40,167 nucleotides of DNA from Clostridiales bacterium (GTDB lineage Bacteria; Bacillota; Clostridia; Monoglobales; WRBX01), in the NCBI GenBank assembly GCA_031263785.1, contig JAISFC010000044.1:1-40167 (forward strand). The letters run 5' to 3'. Under the pieces are notes generated by a model. The model did not search any database. It was not told the DNA's origin and saw only the letters and a program-made list of their open reading frames with translations. Below, one piece after another: positions 22,355 to 31,089 of the stretch; position 1 is the first letter of the stretch; every line of letters begins with the position of its first letter. Position numbers and translations under genes: made by a program.

Positions 22355-23267
22355 ACTCATCACCCCGTTTTTTCTTTTCGGCGATTATATCGATAAAACT
22401 TTCGATACGCGTGTGCAAGCCCGCCTCGCCTGTATTTGAATCCACAACGAGGTTCGTCATGGGGATTCCTTTGATTTTGCGCAACAAAAGCTCCACCGTG
22501 AGCGAATCCGGACCGCAGGGGAAGGTCGTCAGAAAGATGATGCCGTCGATAATACTCTCGTAGTGCGAAATTGACCCTACGATTTCCTTGTTATAATGCC
22601 AATACATGGACCGCGACAGATGTTTGGACTTTGCGCACATATCCGCGCTGTCCGGGATATCTGCGAAAAAGACGTCTACATTAAGGTCCTTTAGGAACCT
22701 TATAATGGGCGTTCCGAGCATTTCGTCATAAATATTATAAGGGTGCGAAACAATGAGGACCTTTAAATTGTCGCTGTGTATCAAGTCGTCCTGATTGCTT
22801 TGAAGTATTTTTTCGTACACGGTCAGCTCATTTTTGGCATTCAAATACGCGCGGCGGGTGTGAAAGACGCTTGCCCCCAGCGCCTCGCCAAGCTGTTTGT
22901 ATGCCTTCCACTCAGTTTGATGATGGGCGTAATCCACATTATAACAGATGAATTTAGCTTCCGGGAAGGTGGAGCGGCAGATGTCGTACAACGCGTAAAA
23001 CTTTGTGCAAACAGTGTCGCCGTTCGCGTAGCTTTCGATTCGCGGAATGAGGATGTAATCGCACTTGCCAATCAGCCAGCTTACGTGCCCCATGAAAATC
23101 TTAGCGGAGGTGCAGCTTTCATCAATGGAATAATTTTCGCCCGTGTCCATAATCGCTTTATTTGTGTTCGGGCTCACGACAACCTCGCAATTGAGGTCCT
23201 CCAAAAAGCTCCGCCACATGATTCGATATTTATAATATAAAAGCGCCTTAGGTATGCCTATTTTCAT
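22344..23267 (-). CDS. 2-hydroxyacyl-CoA dehydratase-like protein, DUF2229/COG3580 type
   Basis: 307 residues starting MKIGIPKALLYYKY, typical of DUF2229. Cys residues in DESCTSAKIFMGH, GDTVCTKFYA and TTFPCGPDSLT are placed to hold an Fe-S cluster. With the COG3581-type gene and the activase it makes a three-gene set equal to the domains of the ~1400-residue single-chain proteins of other Clostridia. By analogy with 2-hydroxyglutaryl-CoA dehydratase, benzoyl-CoA reductase and double-cubane-cluster proteins it would carry out a difficult one-electron reduction; the substrate is unknown. Its SD AAAGGAG lies in the last codons of tpiA, and the gap to tpiA is one base, so it is coupled to the glycolytic genes. 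Confidence 0.75.
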   Translation of the reverse strand: MKIGIPKALLYYKYRIMWRSFLEDLNCEVVVSPNTNKAIMDTGENYSIDESCTSAKIFMGHVSWLIGKCDYILIPRIESYANGDTVCTKFYALYDICRSTFPEAKFICYNVDYAHHQTEWKAYKQLGEALGASVFHTRRAYLNAKNELTVYEKILQSNQDDLIHSDNLKVLIVSHPYNIYDEMLGTPIIRFLKDLNVDVFFADIPDSADMCAKSKHLSRSMYWHYNKEIVGSISHYESIIDGIIFLTTFPCGPDSLTVELLLRKIKGIPMTNLVVDSNTGEAGLHTRIESFIDIIAEKKKRGDEYVG

Positions 23268-23268
23268 G

Positions 23269-24078
23269 TTAATACACTCCTTTAGGGACGTTCAGCTCCT
23301 GCGCCTTACGGACGATTTCAGAGAAATTCTCTGCATTCAGCGACGCGCCGCCTATCAAACCTCCGCTGATATAGCTCTGCGCAAGCAAATCCGTACAATT
23401 AATGCCGTCCATGCTGCCGCCGTATTGGATGGTAATTTTGTCGGCAGTGTCGGCGCCGTACAGGTCTTTGAGCACATTATGTATGCCCCCGCAGGCGTCG
23501 TTTGCCGTTTCTGACGTAGCCACCAGCGACTTATCGCCCGACAGCACCGCCCCCTTGCTAATTGCCCATATAGGCTCGTAAGCTATCACACAACGGGCAG
23601 CGCCCGCGGCATCCACCCCGGTCAGCGCGGAACGAACCTGCCCCATGACCCACTCCGCCGTAATGCCTGCGTTGCGCTGCTCCAGCGTCTCGCCCACACA
23701 TATAATGGGGGTAAGACCGTTACTTAAAGCGGCATGGACCTTTTTATTCACGTTCTCGTCAGTCTCGCCGAATTTGGCGCGGCGTTCGGAATGCCCCAAA
23801 ATTACGTATGTTACGCCGATATCGGCAAGCATTGCGCATGAAATCTCGCCCGTGAACGTGCCTTTTTCTTCATAATACATGTTTTGCGCGCCGACGTAGA
23901 TGCCTGTCCCTTTAAATTCCGCGGTGAGAACGCTTAAAGACGTATATGGAGCGCAAATCACCGTTTTAACGTCCCCTTGACCCTTGTAAATCCGCTTGAA
24001 TTCACGAGCAAAAGCTGCCGCATCAGTGTTTGTCATATTCATTTTCCAGTTCGCCGCTATAATAGTTTGTGGTTTCAT
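23269..24078 (-). CDS. tpiA: Triosephosphate isomerase with an altered catalytic loop
   Basis: 269 residues from the ATG at 24078, which follows AAGGAG; an ATG seven codons earlier has no SD. Catalytic residues are present: ANWKMN (Lys), ILGHSERR (His), AYEPIWAI (Glu), and the phosphate-binding IQYGGSM and GGLIGGASL. The flexible loop 6 after PIWAI should read GTGKT but reads SKGAVLSGDKSLV (plus following residues), about nine residues longer, before the normal ATSETANDACGGIH helix. The rest is ordinary and the longer length agrees with an insertion. It interconverts DHAP and glyceraldehyde-3-phosphate. It lies 59 bases after eno in the same direction. Confidence 0.93.
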   Translation of the reverse strand: MKPQTIIAANWKMNMTNTDAAAFAREFKRIYKGQGDVKTVICAPYTSLSVLTAEFKGTGIYVGAQNMYYEEKGTFTGEISCAMLADIGVTYVILGHSERRAKFGETDENVNKKVHAALSNGLTPIICVGETLEQRNAGITAEWVMGQVRSALTGVDAAGAARCVIAYEPIWAISKGAVLSGDKSLVATSETANDACGGIHNVLKDLYGADTADKITIQYGGSMDGINCTDLLAQSYISGGLIGGASLNAENFSEIVRKAQELNVPKGVY

Positions 24079-24137
24079 ATTTTTCTCCTTATCAGCCATT
24101 TATCAGCCATAATTCACAGCACAATCCGCCTTGATTA

Positions 24138-25463
24138 TCACTTAATCGTTGCGAATAGGCACACCTCTGACGTTGTCGGCTTGAATGTGTTTGCGCCCAA
24201 AAATTGCGAAGAATCGCCCAATTCCTCTTCAATACGCAGGAGCTGGTTGTATTTTGCAACCCTCTCGCTTCTGGACGGAGCGCCCGTTTTAATCTGCCCC
24301 GCGTTGACTGCGACGCTTAGGTCCGCAATGATGGAATCCTCTGTTTCGCCGCTCCTGTGGCTGATAACCGTCGTATATCCCGCGCGATGCGCCGTCGAAA
24401 TAGCGTCCAGAGTTTCCGTCAGCGTCCCAATCTGATTCACCTTTATTAGTATGGAATTGGCGGCGTTCATCGCAATTCCCTTTGACAGCCGCTGCGTGTT
24501 GGTCACGAATAAATCATCGCCGACGATTTGTGTTTTATCGCCTAAACGCTCTGTAATCTGCTTCCAGCCTTCCCAATCGTCCTCCGCCATGACGTCCTCA
24601 ATGGAAGCAATTGGGTATTTCCCGACGAGGTCCACCCAATGGTCAATCATCTGTTGACGCGTGAAGGTCCTGTTGGATTTAGGGAGCCGATAATCGCCGG
24701 AAGCGCTGTTATACCACCCTGAAACAGCGGCGTCAATGGCTATCCGGAAGTCGTTCGGGGTAGTGTAACCCGCGTTTGTAATCGCTTGCAAAATGGTATC
24801 CAGAACCTCGTTGTCCGACGAAAGATTGGGAGCGAACCCGCCTTCGTCGCCGACGCCCGTCGATAAACCGCGCTGTTTAAGCACACCTTTCAGCGAATGG
24901 AAGACCTCCGAACACATGCGCAATGCCTGCGAAAAACTACTCGCGCTGATGGGCATAATCATAAATTCCTGCGTATCCACGCTATTATCCGCGTGCGCCC
25001 CGCCGTTTAAGATGTTCATCATGGGCATTGGCAGAATCTTGGCGTTAGTGCCGCCGATATATTGATAAAGCGGCATCCCGAGCGAAGCCGCCGCCGCGCG
25101 CGCACATGCGAGGCTCACCCCCAAAACCGCATTTGCGCCTAAACGAGCCTTGTTTGGGGTGCCGTCCAAATCGATTAGGGTACGGTCTATTGCAATTTGG
25201 TCCAGAACATTCATGTCGATAACCGCGTCCGCAATTTCCTCATTGACGTTGTTTACCGCCGTTTCGACGCCCTGACCGTGATAACGATTGTCCTCGTCGC
25301 GAAGCTCAATAGCCTCATACGCGCCCTTGGAAGCGCCGGAAGGCACGGATGCGCGCCCTATCGTCCCGCCGTCAACACAAACTTCCACTTCAACGGTAGG
25401 GTTCCCGCGTGAATCCAAAATTTCCCGTGCATACACACCGTCAATAGCAATGTAATCTTTCAT
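24138..25463 (-). CDS. eno: Enolase
   Basis: 441 residues. Motifs: [57 protein letters not shown] (catalytic Glu), [15 protein letters not shown] and [10 protein letters not shown] (Mg ligands), [13 protein letters not shown] (catalytic Lys), [10 protein letters not shown] and [11 protein letters not shown]. It converts 2-phosphoglycerate to phosphoenolpyruvate. [10 protein letters not shown] differs slightly from the usual IEDGLAE-DW. It has the window's best promoter (25527-25555) and an AGGAGGCG SD, so it should be highly expressed, and is first in the minus-strand run eno-tpiA-dehydratase genes-activase. Confidence 0.97.
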   Translation of the reverse strand: MKDYIAIDGVYAREILDSRGNPTVEVEVCVDGGTIGRASVPSGASKGAYEAIELRDEDNRYHGQGVETAVNNVNEEIADAVIDMNVLDQIAIDRTLIDLDGTPNKARLGANAVLGVSLACARAAAASLGMPLYQYIGGTNAKILPMPMMNILNGGAHADNSVDTQEFMIMPISASSFSQALRMCSEVFHSLKGVLKQRGLSTGVGDEGGFAPNLSSDNEVLDTILQAITNAGYTTPNDFRIAIDAAVSGWYNSASGDYRLPKSNRTFTRQQMIDHWVDLVGKYPIASIEDVMAEDDWEGWKQITERLGDKTQIVGDDLFVTNTQRLSKGIAMNAANSILIKVNQIGTLTETLDAISTAHRAGYTTVISHRSGETEDSIIADLSVAVNAGQIKTGAPSRSERVAKYNQLLRIEEELGDSSQFLGANTFKPTTSEVCLFATIK

Positions 25464-25526
25464 AACGCCGCCTCCTAAGATTTTTATTATTTTACCTGCA
25501 TTTTTGCAAACTATCTAACCAAAAGT

Positions 25527-25555
25527 ATTATATCATTGCAAAGAAATTTTGTCAA
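25527..25555 (-). promoter_or_regulatory. Consensus promoter of the eno operon
   Basis: Minus strand: TTGACA (25555-25550), 17 bases, TATAAT (25532-25527), a full consensus match. The predicted +1 near 25520 gives a 57-base leader. The rest of the gap 25464-25737 is AT-rich with no gene seen, apart from the terminator at 25683-25710. Confidence 0.88.
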
Positions 25556-25682
25556 TAGCTTTTGGCAAAAAAATTCAAAATAACTTGAAATTAACGGAAA
25601 TATAGTTTTTACGGCAGGAGAATGAAGACAAAAAAATAAAAACACGAAAAGCTTAAATTAAGGAAAGAAATTATTCGGAAAT

Positions 25683-25710
25683 AAAAACGGCAGCGCGTAT
25701 AACGTTGCCG
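25683..25710 (-). terminator. Terminator of the 25738-26193 gene
   Basis: On the minus strand CGGCAACG and CGCTGCCG (25710-25688) form a stem with one A-C mismatch, followed by TTTTTATTT. It lies 27 bases past the stop. Confidence 0.65.
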
Positions 25711-25737
25711 AATAAGACGAATATTAAAGATTTTTGC

Positions 25738-26193
25738 CTATCTTTTTGGGTCTAGCTTCGGGAAGTTGCCGTAGAGCGGCTTCCAATCGGGAGATTTCCC
25801 CGTTTTCACCTGAATTCTGTCCTTCCACATCTGAACCTTCACCCTGTACGGAATCACCTTGCCGTACAAATTTGCCGCCTTGAGCGCTGCCGTCCACGAA
25901 CGGTCGGGATTTACGCCCCACGCGTCAAATATTATGCCTTTATCGGCGAAGTGCTCGGCGGGAGTATTTTTGATTTTATCATAAAGCCCTTCTTTTAGGT
26001 GCATGCCAAAAGCGGAAATCTGATGCTCATCGTAATGTACGCCGCGTTGCTCCGCGTAATCGCTGACCAGATTAACGAAATGTGAAACAATAGTCTCAAG
26101 GGTAGGGCTGTCAAATGGAATGTCAGCCATTTTCACGCTTTTATCCGCCTGAAGCTTGATATCAAGTAGATTTTTTCTAATACTTACATCCAT
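25738..26193 (-). CDS. Hypothetical protein of 151 residues
   Basis: I do not recognise this protein. It is soluble in appearance, with no signal peptide or membrane segment. The N-terminal half (DSPTLETIVSHFVNLVSDYAEQRG) is helical; the C-terminal half is basic and aromatic-rich, ending DWKPLYGNFPKLDPKR. FDAWGVNPDRSWTAAL in the middle is a distinctive segment. It has a proper promoter, a very strong SD (GAGGAGGGGAG) and a terminator, so it is a real single-gene unit, divergent from ftsE. No function can be assigned. Confidence 0.75.
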   Translation of the reverse strand: MDVSIRKNLLDIKLQADKSVKMADIPFDSPTLETIVSHFVNLVSDYAEQRGVHYDEHQISAFGMHLKEGLYDKIKNTPAEHFADKGIIFDAWGVNPDRSWTAALKAANLYGKVIPYRVKVQMWKDRIQVKTGKSPDWKPLYGNFPKLDPKR

Positions 26194-26232
26194 TTTACTC
26201 CCCTCCTCGCTGATAAAATTTGTTCTAATATT

Positions 26233-26261
26233 ATATTACCACTTTTAAGCAGTTTTGTCAA
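26233..26261 (-). promoter_or_regulatory. Promoter of the 25738-26193 gene
   Basis: Minus strand: TTGACA (26261-26256), 17 bases, TAATAT (26238-26233). Predicted leader about 33 bases, including the strong SD. Confidence 0.75.
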
Positions 26262-26323
26262 GCGAATTGATGATTTGTAACACAAATGTAAAGAAACTGT
26301 AACAAAAATTTAATATTTTCTAC

Positions 26324-26352
26324 TTGCAATTTGTCGGAAAATGTTATATAAT
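26324..26352 (+). promoter_or_regulatory. Promoter of the ftsEX operon
   Basis: TTGCAA (26324-26329), 17 bases, TATAAT (26347-26352). Predicted +1 near 26359, about 24 bases before the ftsE ATG. Confidence 0.8.
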
Positions 26353-26382
26353 TGTAATGACGTAAATACTCGGGGGTGATGA

Positions 26383-27066
26383 ATGTTGATCCTGTTTACG
26401 AATGTGACTAAAATATTTGATAATGGCACAGAGGCGTTAAAAGAAGTTAGTTTTTACGTCGAAAGAGGGGAATTTGTTTTTGTTATCGGCTCGTCGGGCG
26501 CGGGGAAATCTACTATAACTAAGCTGATTATGCGCGAGGAGCTTCCGACGGAAGGCGGCATTTTGATAAACAACACGGACATCACAAAGATACCCCGCAG
26601 CGAATTGCCCTATTATAGGCGCAAATTGGGCGTTGTCTTTCAGGATTTTAGGCTGCTCCCGGGCAAGACTGTATTTGAGAATGTGGCGTTTGCCCTGCAG
26701 GTTATCGGCGCGCCTAAACGCGAGGTGCGGCGCAAAGTCCCGGCGGTTTTGAACCTTGTCGGGCTGGCACACAAGGCGAAGGTGCGTGTTACGGAGCTTT
26801 CGGGCGGGGAACAGCAGAGGGTGTCGCTCGCGCGGGCGATTATTAACAATCCGCCGGTGCTGCTATGCGACGAGCCGACGGGGAATTTGGACCCGGTTAC
26901 GGCGTTGGAAATAATGCAGATTCTCAACCAAATCAACAAAAGCGGGACCACGATATTGCTTGTTACTCACGCGAGTGACATTGTAGATATGATGAAAAAG
27001 CGCGTTATTGAGATACAGGATGGAATAATCGTACGCGACCAGAAACAGGGGGTGTATTCCGCTTGA
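26383..27066 (+). CDS. ftsE: Cell-division ABC transporter ATPase FtsE
   Basis: 227 residues. Walker [11 protein letters not shown]-loop FQDFRLLPG, signature LSGGEQQRV, Walker [12 protein letters not shown] and H-loop VTHA are all intact. With FtsX it forms a non-transporting ABC complex that uses ATP to switch on a peptidoglycan hydrolase at the septum or side wall. The partner hydrolase is encoded two genes on. The ATG follows GGGGGTGATG. The stop overlaps the TTG start of ftsX by four bases. Confidence 0.96.
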   Translation: MLILFTNVTKIFDNGTEALKEVSFYVERGEFVFVIGSSGAGKSTITKLIMREELPTEGGILINNTDITKIPRSELPYYRRKLGVVFQDFRLLPGKTVFENVAFALQVIGAPKREVRRKVPAVLNLVGLAHKAKVRVTELSGGEQQRVSLARAIINNPPVLLCDEPTGNLDPVTALEIMQILNQINKSGTTILLVTHASDIVDMMKKRVIEIQDGIIVRDQKQGVYSA

Positions 27067-27947
27067 GATTAACAAAAGTGCGCTATTTTATAAAGGAAGG
27101 CTGCCGCAGTTTTTTTGTCAACTGGACCATGAGCCTTGCGTGTGTGACTATTGTAACGGCATGTTTGGTCGTTTTTGGAATTTTTTTATCATTGAGCATG
27201 AATGTCAGCCAAATAACTAATTATACGCGTTCGGAGTATGAAATAAGAGTGATTATCAGCCCGGAAACGACGGAAAGAAGAGTTAAGGAAATTGGCAGAG
27301 AAATTGAAGTTATTGAAAATGTCGCCAATTGTACGCTTGTCACTCGCGCCGAGAGATTTTCGGAGTTGCCCGAGAATGTGATTGCGGGGCTGGATTTATC
27401 GGACAATCCTTTGTCGGACTCCTTTGTCGTGACCTTTAAAAATCTGGAGATGGCGGCGCAAACCGCGGATGAAATAAGCGAAATCCCGGAGGTGCGTCAA
27501 ACCACGCAAAGCAAAGAAACGCTGGATAAAGTGAACACATTATTTAACAAGGTTACGGCGGGAGTAATCGCATTAATTGCTATTATGATATTAATTTCGG
27601 TATTTATCATATCGAACACCATAAAACTAACGGTTTTTGCGCGGAAACGCGACATCAACATTATGAAATTTGTAGGCGCGACGGATTGGTTTATAAGATG
27701 GCCGTTCATCATCGAAGGCATGGTTATCGGCGTAATAGGTGCGGCTTTCGCGTTTTTGGCGGTGTGGTACGGGTACGGATATGTGGCTGCGGGAATAGGC
27801 GCTGTGTTCACGAATTTTAATGTTTTCGCGGCGTTGGTGTCCGCCGAGGCGATAATGCCTATTTTAATCAGTAGTTTTTTAGGTTTTGGTATTTTAATCG
27901 GGGCAGTTGGGAGTATAATTTCTGTAAGGAGGCATCTGCATGTTTAA
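27063..27947 (+). CDS. ftsX: Cell-division ABC transporter permease FtsX
   Basis: 294 residues, starting with TTG within TTGA of the ftsE stop, with GGGGGTG upstream. Topology: a cytoplasmic N-terminus, a first membrane helix (SLACVTIVTACLVVFGIFL), an extracellular domain of ~125 residues with many Glu that would contact the hydrolase, then three helices (IALIAIMILISVFIISNTI, a second with VIGVIGAAFAFLAVWY, a third with ILISSFLGFGILIGAVG). ARKRDINIMKFVGATDWFI is the conserved coupling region facing FtsE. The coiled-coil hydrolase gene begins eight bases before its end. Confidence 0.96.
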   Translation: MRLTKVRYFIKEGCRSFFVNWTMSLACVTIVTACLVVFGIFLSLSMNVSQITNYTRSEYEIRVIISPETTERRVKEIGREIEVIENVANCTLVTRAERFSELPENVIAGLDLSDNPLSDSFVVTFKNLEMAAQTADEISEIPEVRQTTQSKETLDKVNTLFNKVTAGVIALIAIMILISVFIISNTIKLTVFARKRDINIMKFVGATDWFIRWPFIIEGMVIGVIGAAFAFLAVWYGYGYVAAGIGAVFTNFNVFAALVSAEAIMPILISSFLGFGILIGAVGSIISVRRHLHV

Positions 27948-29100
27948 TAAATTCTCAAAACACAAAAGGACTATCGCGATTGCAATTGCGGTGATAGTGT
28001 TGTTATCCATTGTAATTCCGCTTGTTTTTCCGCTGTTTACGAGCGCGGCTACGTTGCAGGATGACCTGAAAAAGCAGCAGAATACGCAAAAGAACCTTCA
28101 GGAGCAAATCAACAAGGCAATTGAGGAAAAAAACAGTGTAACGGCGGCTAAAAAGGTGATTGACCAGGAGCTTTCGGCGCTTGAAGGCGAAATTGACGTT
28201 ATCAACGAGCAGGTTTCCGTGATGGACAGTCAAATTGTTCAGATGCAGGAGGAGCTTGAGCAGGCGCAAAAAACGGTTGACACCCAAAAAGATACATATA
28301 AGAAGCGTATCAAGGCAATATATGAGGATGAGAGCTTCAGTTATCTTGATGTGATTTTTGAGGCGAAAAATATCAATGATTTCTTCTATTTATATGCGAC
28401 TATGCAGGAAATTCTTGAATATGACCGCACATTATTGAGTAAAATGGAAGAGGCGAAGACCACTATTGAGGTGAACAAGGCGCAAATTGAGGAGAAAAAG
28501 GCGGAAGCGGCGGAATCACGTAAAAGCCTTGTGTCTAAGCAGGGTGCGGCGAGCGATAGGCGGAAGCAGCAGCAAAAATTGATGGATGATTTAGATTCTG
28601 ACCAAGCAAAATATGAAAAAGAGTTGAAGGCGGCAAAAGCGGCGGAAGCGGCGTTAAAACAGCAAATTGCGGGGCAGCTGAGCAACTCGGCGTCGTCTCA
28701 GTACACGGGCGGAAAATTCGCGTGGCCCGCCCCCGGCTACTACACCATCACCTCGCCCTACGACATGCGCACTCACCCCACATTGGGCGTGTATAAGCAG
28801 CATACGGGCGTCGACATCGGCGCGCCGAGCGGGGCGTCAATCACTGCGGCGGCGGACGGCGTGGTCATAACCGCGGGCTGGAATAACGCGTATGGGAATA
28901 TGGTGGTTGTGGACCACGGCGGCGGCTATTCCACGCTGTATGGGCACGCGAGCAAGCTGTTGGTGACGAAAGGTCAGCGTGTCACGCGCGGGCAGTCCAT
29001 TGCGAAGGTGGGCAGCACGGGATTTTCCACCGGTCCTCACCTGCATTTTGAGGTGTTGATTAACGGGGCGCACACGAACCCCATGTCGTACTTGAAATAG
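27940..29100 (+). CDS. Coiled-coil M23 (LytM) peptidoglycan hydrolase, FtsEX partner
   Basis: 386 residues. Signal peptide at ~12-37 (IAIAIAVIVLLSIVIPL, ending near TSAAT), a long coiled coil at ~40-245 rich in Lys/Glu/Gln, then an M23 domain. The zinc ligands are all present: QHTGVDIG (His, Asp near residues 287-292) and GPHLHFEV (near 367), with GGYSTLYGHASKL. Unlike EnvC, the LytM domain should be an active endopeptidase. The coiled coil is the part expected to be held inactive and then released by FtsX. The overlap with ftsX supports direct partnership. Third-base C use rises sharply at the start of the M23 domain (about 28720-28870). Confidence 0.92.
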   Translation: MFNKFSKHKRTIAIAIAVIVLLSIVIPLVFPLFTSAATLQDDLKKQQNTQKNLQEQINKAIEEKNSVTAAKKVIDQELSALEGEIDVINEQVSVMDSQIVQMQEELEQAQKTVDTQKDTYKKRIKAIYEDESFSYLDVIFEAKNINDFFYLYATMQEILEYDRTLLSKMEEAKTTIEVNKAQIEEKKAEAAESRKSLVSKQGAASDRRKQQQKLMDDLDSDQAKYEKELKAAKAAEAALKQQIAGQLSNSASSQYTGGKFAWPAPGYYTITSPYDMRTHPTLGVYKQHTGVDIGAPSGASITAAADGVVITAGWNNAYGNMVVVDHGGGYSTLYGHASKLLVTKGQRVTRGQSIAKVGSTGFSTGPHLHFEVLINGAHTNPMSYLK

Positions 29101-29146
29101 AGCAAAATAGATTGGTACCAATAAAATGAAGTCACAGAGGTGGATA

Positions 29147-30253
29147 ATGAATAAAAAAACCCTTGTTTTATACACAATAGTAGTTGTTATTGTAACTGCG
29201 ATTGTCACGCACTCCATTGTAAGGCTGGGCGGCAGCGGTGTGGGATATGCCGAGCTGAACGAAGCGTATAACGTGCTAAGTGAGGAATATTACGAATATT
29301 TTGACCATGACGTCGCGATTGAAGGCGCAATTCGCGGCATGGCTGAGGCGCTCGGCGACCCGTACACGTCCTACATGAACGCGGAGGAGTACAGCAAATT
29401 TGAGGAAAGCATAACGGGGATGTATTCGGGCATAGGCGTGATTTTTAGCGGGAATGAGGAGGACGATTGTGTTACGGTTGTGAGCCCGATTGACGGTACT
29501 CCTGCGGCTCGCGCGGGGCTTGCCAGCGGCGATAAGCTGTTGTTTGTCGATGGCGTGGCGGTGACGTCGACTAAATTGGACGACGCGTCTTCCCGAATGA
29601 GGGGGCAGGCGGGGACAAAAGTGGTTATAACCGTCTTAAAAGTGGGCGAAACTCAGGCAATTGATATAGAATTGACGCGGGAAAACATCACGCTGGAAAC
29701 AGTGAGGTCGGAAATGTTCGGAAACGTGGGATATATACGCATTTCGTCCTTTGAGGAGAATACGGCATCCGATTTTAACACGCATTTGGAAAACGTGCTG
29801 AATAAGGGCGCCACGGGGTTGATTTTGGATTTGCGCGGCAATCCCGGCGGATTGGTGAACTCCGCAATCGACATTGCCGATGAGTTTTTGTCAAGCGGTG
29901 TGATTGTGTACACGGAGAATAAGAGGGGCGAGCAGGATTTTGAGACGGCGGACGAGGAAAGTGTGGATATACCGCTGGTTTTGTTGATTGACGAGGGAAG
30001 CGCAAGCTCGTCGGAAATTCTCACCGGCGCGTTGAAGGACAACGAACGCGCAAGGGTTATCGGCGAAAAAACATTCGGAAAAGGCATAATACAGGGGTTA
30101 TTTACGCTTTCAGACGGCGGCAGGATTAAAGTGACTATAGCTAAATATTTTACGCCAAACGGCAGCGATATTAATAAGGTGGGCATTGAGCCGGACGAAT
30201 TAATCGAAGACGAGCAAGACCAGCTAAACCGCGCGTTGGAGCTTTTGAAGTAA
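29147..30253 (+). CDS. Carboxy-terminal processing protease (S41, CtpA/CtpB type)
   Basis: 368 residues from the ATG at 29147, which has AGAGGTGG upstream; the frame also opens at 29126 without an SD. Membrane anchor at ~5-25 (LVLYTIVVVIVTAIVTHSI), PDZ domain (SGIGVIFSG...AGLASGDKLLFVDG), then the S41 protease with LDLRGNPGGLV, the catalytic Ser in DEGSASSSEI and the Lys in GEKTFGKGI. It acts outside the membrane and cuts proteins at their C-termini. Being 46 bases after the M23 gene suggests that it trims or removes the hydrolase or another wall enzyme; a sporulation signalling role, as for B. subtilis CtpB, is also possible. Confidence 0.93.
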   Translation: MNKKTLVLYTIVVVIVTAIVTHSIVRLGGSGVGYAELNEAYNVLSEEYYEYFDHDVAIEGAIRGMAEALGDPYTSYMNAEEYSKFEESITGMYSGIGVIFSGNEEDDCVTVVSPIDGTPAARAGLASGDKLLFVDGVAVTSTKLDDASSRMRGQAGTKVVITVLKVGETQAIDIELTRENITLETVRSEMFGNVGYIRISSFEENTASDFNTHLENVLNKGATGLILDLRGNPGGLVNSAIDIADEFLSSGVIVYTENKRGEQDFETADEESVDIPLVLLIDEGSASSSEILTGALKDNERARVIGEKTFGKGIIQGLFTLSDGGRIKVTIAKYFTPNGSDINKVGIEPDELIEDEQDQLNRALELLK

Positions 30254-30283
30254 ATTTTTGGAGTGAAGTAATTAAATAAAAAT

Positions 30284-30347
30284 CCCCTCATAAAATGACT
30301 ATAACGGCGTGTGAAACGCCCGAAGCTATCTTATGAGGGGTTGTTTT
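30284..30347 (+). terminator. Branched hairpin: terminator of the ftsEX operon and SD mask of the next gene
   Basis: CCCCTCATAA (30284-30293) pairs perfectly with TTATGAGGGG (30331-30340). An inner hairpin GGCGT/ACGCC (30306-30310, 30316-30320) sits in the 37-base loop. TTGTTTTA follows, then the GTG of the next gene at 30349. GAGGGG, the only SD candidate for that gene, is inside the 3' arm. Confidence 0.65.
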
Positions 30348-30348
30348 A

Positions 30349-30990
30349 GTGCGTAAATTCGGTGCGATTGTAAGCGATGCGGAGCGTCCTCCGTCAGACA
30401 AAAAGTGGTGGCAATTTTGGAAAACCCGCAAAGATTATGAGTTTTTTCAGCTTCCTGAAGTCGAAGCGGAGGCATGTGTGGTATATTTTCCTCAAAACAG
30501 TGAAAAACACAAGGAAATTTATATGGAGCAAGTGATGGAATTTTTTAAGGAGCAGGGGATAGAAGAGGTTGTAAATGACCACGACGGCGCGGAGCTGCTG
30601 TACGAGATAACGCCCGAAATAATCAGAAAAATGGCGAAAACGCAAGGCAAAGACAGCCGCGCGTGTACTGCGGCGCTCATTGATGAGAACTTCACGGAAC
30701 GTGCGCGGAAATTGGCGATAGAGCTAGCCAAAAAGTGCAGATATCTTGCGGTTATAACGCAAAATAAAAAAGCGGGAGAACGAGCGGCAAGCGAAATATT
30801 TGATAAATTCGGTCTTCCTGTGGAGGTTTTTTCCGAAATGAAGGGGAAATTTGACTTTATCGCGCCTATGGCTCCCCCGCGGGTATCCTGCAAAAAGCTG
30901 ATAGAATTGCCCGTTCAGCTAAATCCGCTTGCACTGATTGAAACCTTGTGGAAAATAGGCGCAATAAGCAGTGAAGATATAGTTTTTTAG
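30349..30990 (+). CDS. Hypothetical protein of 213 residues
   Basis: Starts at GTG, with GAGGGG eight bases upstream inside a hairpin. The protein is soluble in appearance, with no signal peptide or membrane helix. An unusual basic aromatic segment KKWWQFWKTRKDYEFF lies at residues ~19-34. The rest alternates strand and helix (ACVVYFPQNS; RYLAVITQNKKAGERAASEIF; PVEVFSEMKGKFDFIAPM) and looks like a Rossmann-type alpha/beta domain without a recognisable nucleotide motif. I cannot assign a family. It sits between the ftsEX-ctpA operon and the convergent clpX gene; in many Firmicutes a lon gene is near clpX, and none is here. Confidence 0.75.
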   Translation: MRKFGAIVSDAERPPSDKKWWQFWKTRKDYEFFQLPEVEAEACVVYFPQNSEKHKEIYMEQVMEFFKEQGIEEVVNDHDGAELLYEITPEIIRKMAKTQGKDSRACTAALIDENFTERARKLAIELAKKCRYLAVITQNKKAGERAASEIFDKFGLPVEVFSEMKGKFDFIAPMAPPRVSCKKLIELPVQLNPLALIETLWKIGAISSEDIVF

Positions 30991-31037
30991 CCGTGAGCGG
31001 AAGCATAGTAAAAAAAAGTGAATCCGGAGCAAAACGC

Positions 31038-31065
31038 AAAAAAACGGGACTTATTAAAAGTCCCG
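31038..31065 (-). terminator. Terminator of the tig-clpP-clpX transcript
   Basis: An 8-bp stem CGGGACTT/AAGTCCCG (31045-31065) with a 5-base loop; on the minus strand it is followed by seven T (31044-31038). It is 25 bases past the clpX stop. Confidence 0.88.
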
Positions 31066-31089
31066 CCAAATATTCTTTAATCGTGCAAA

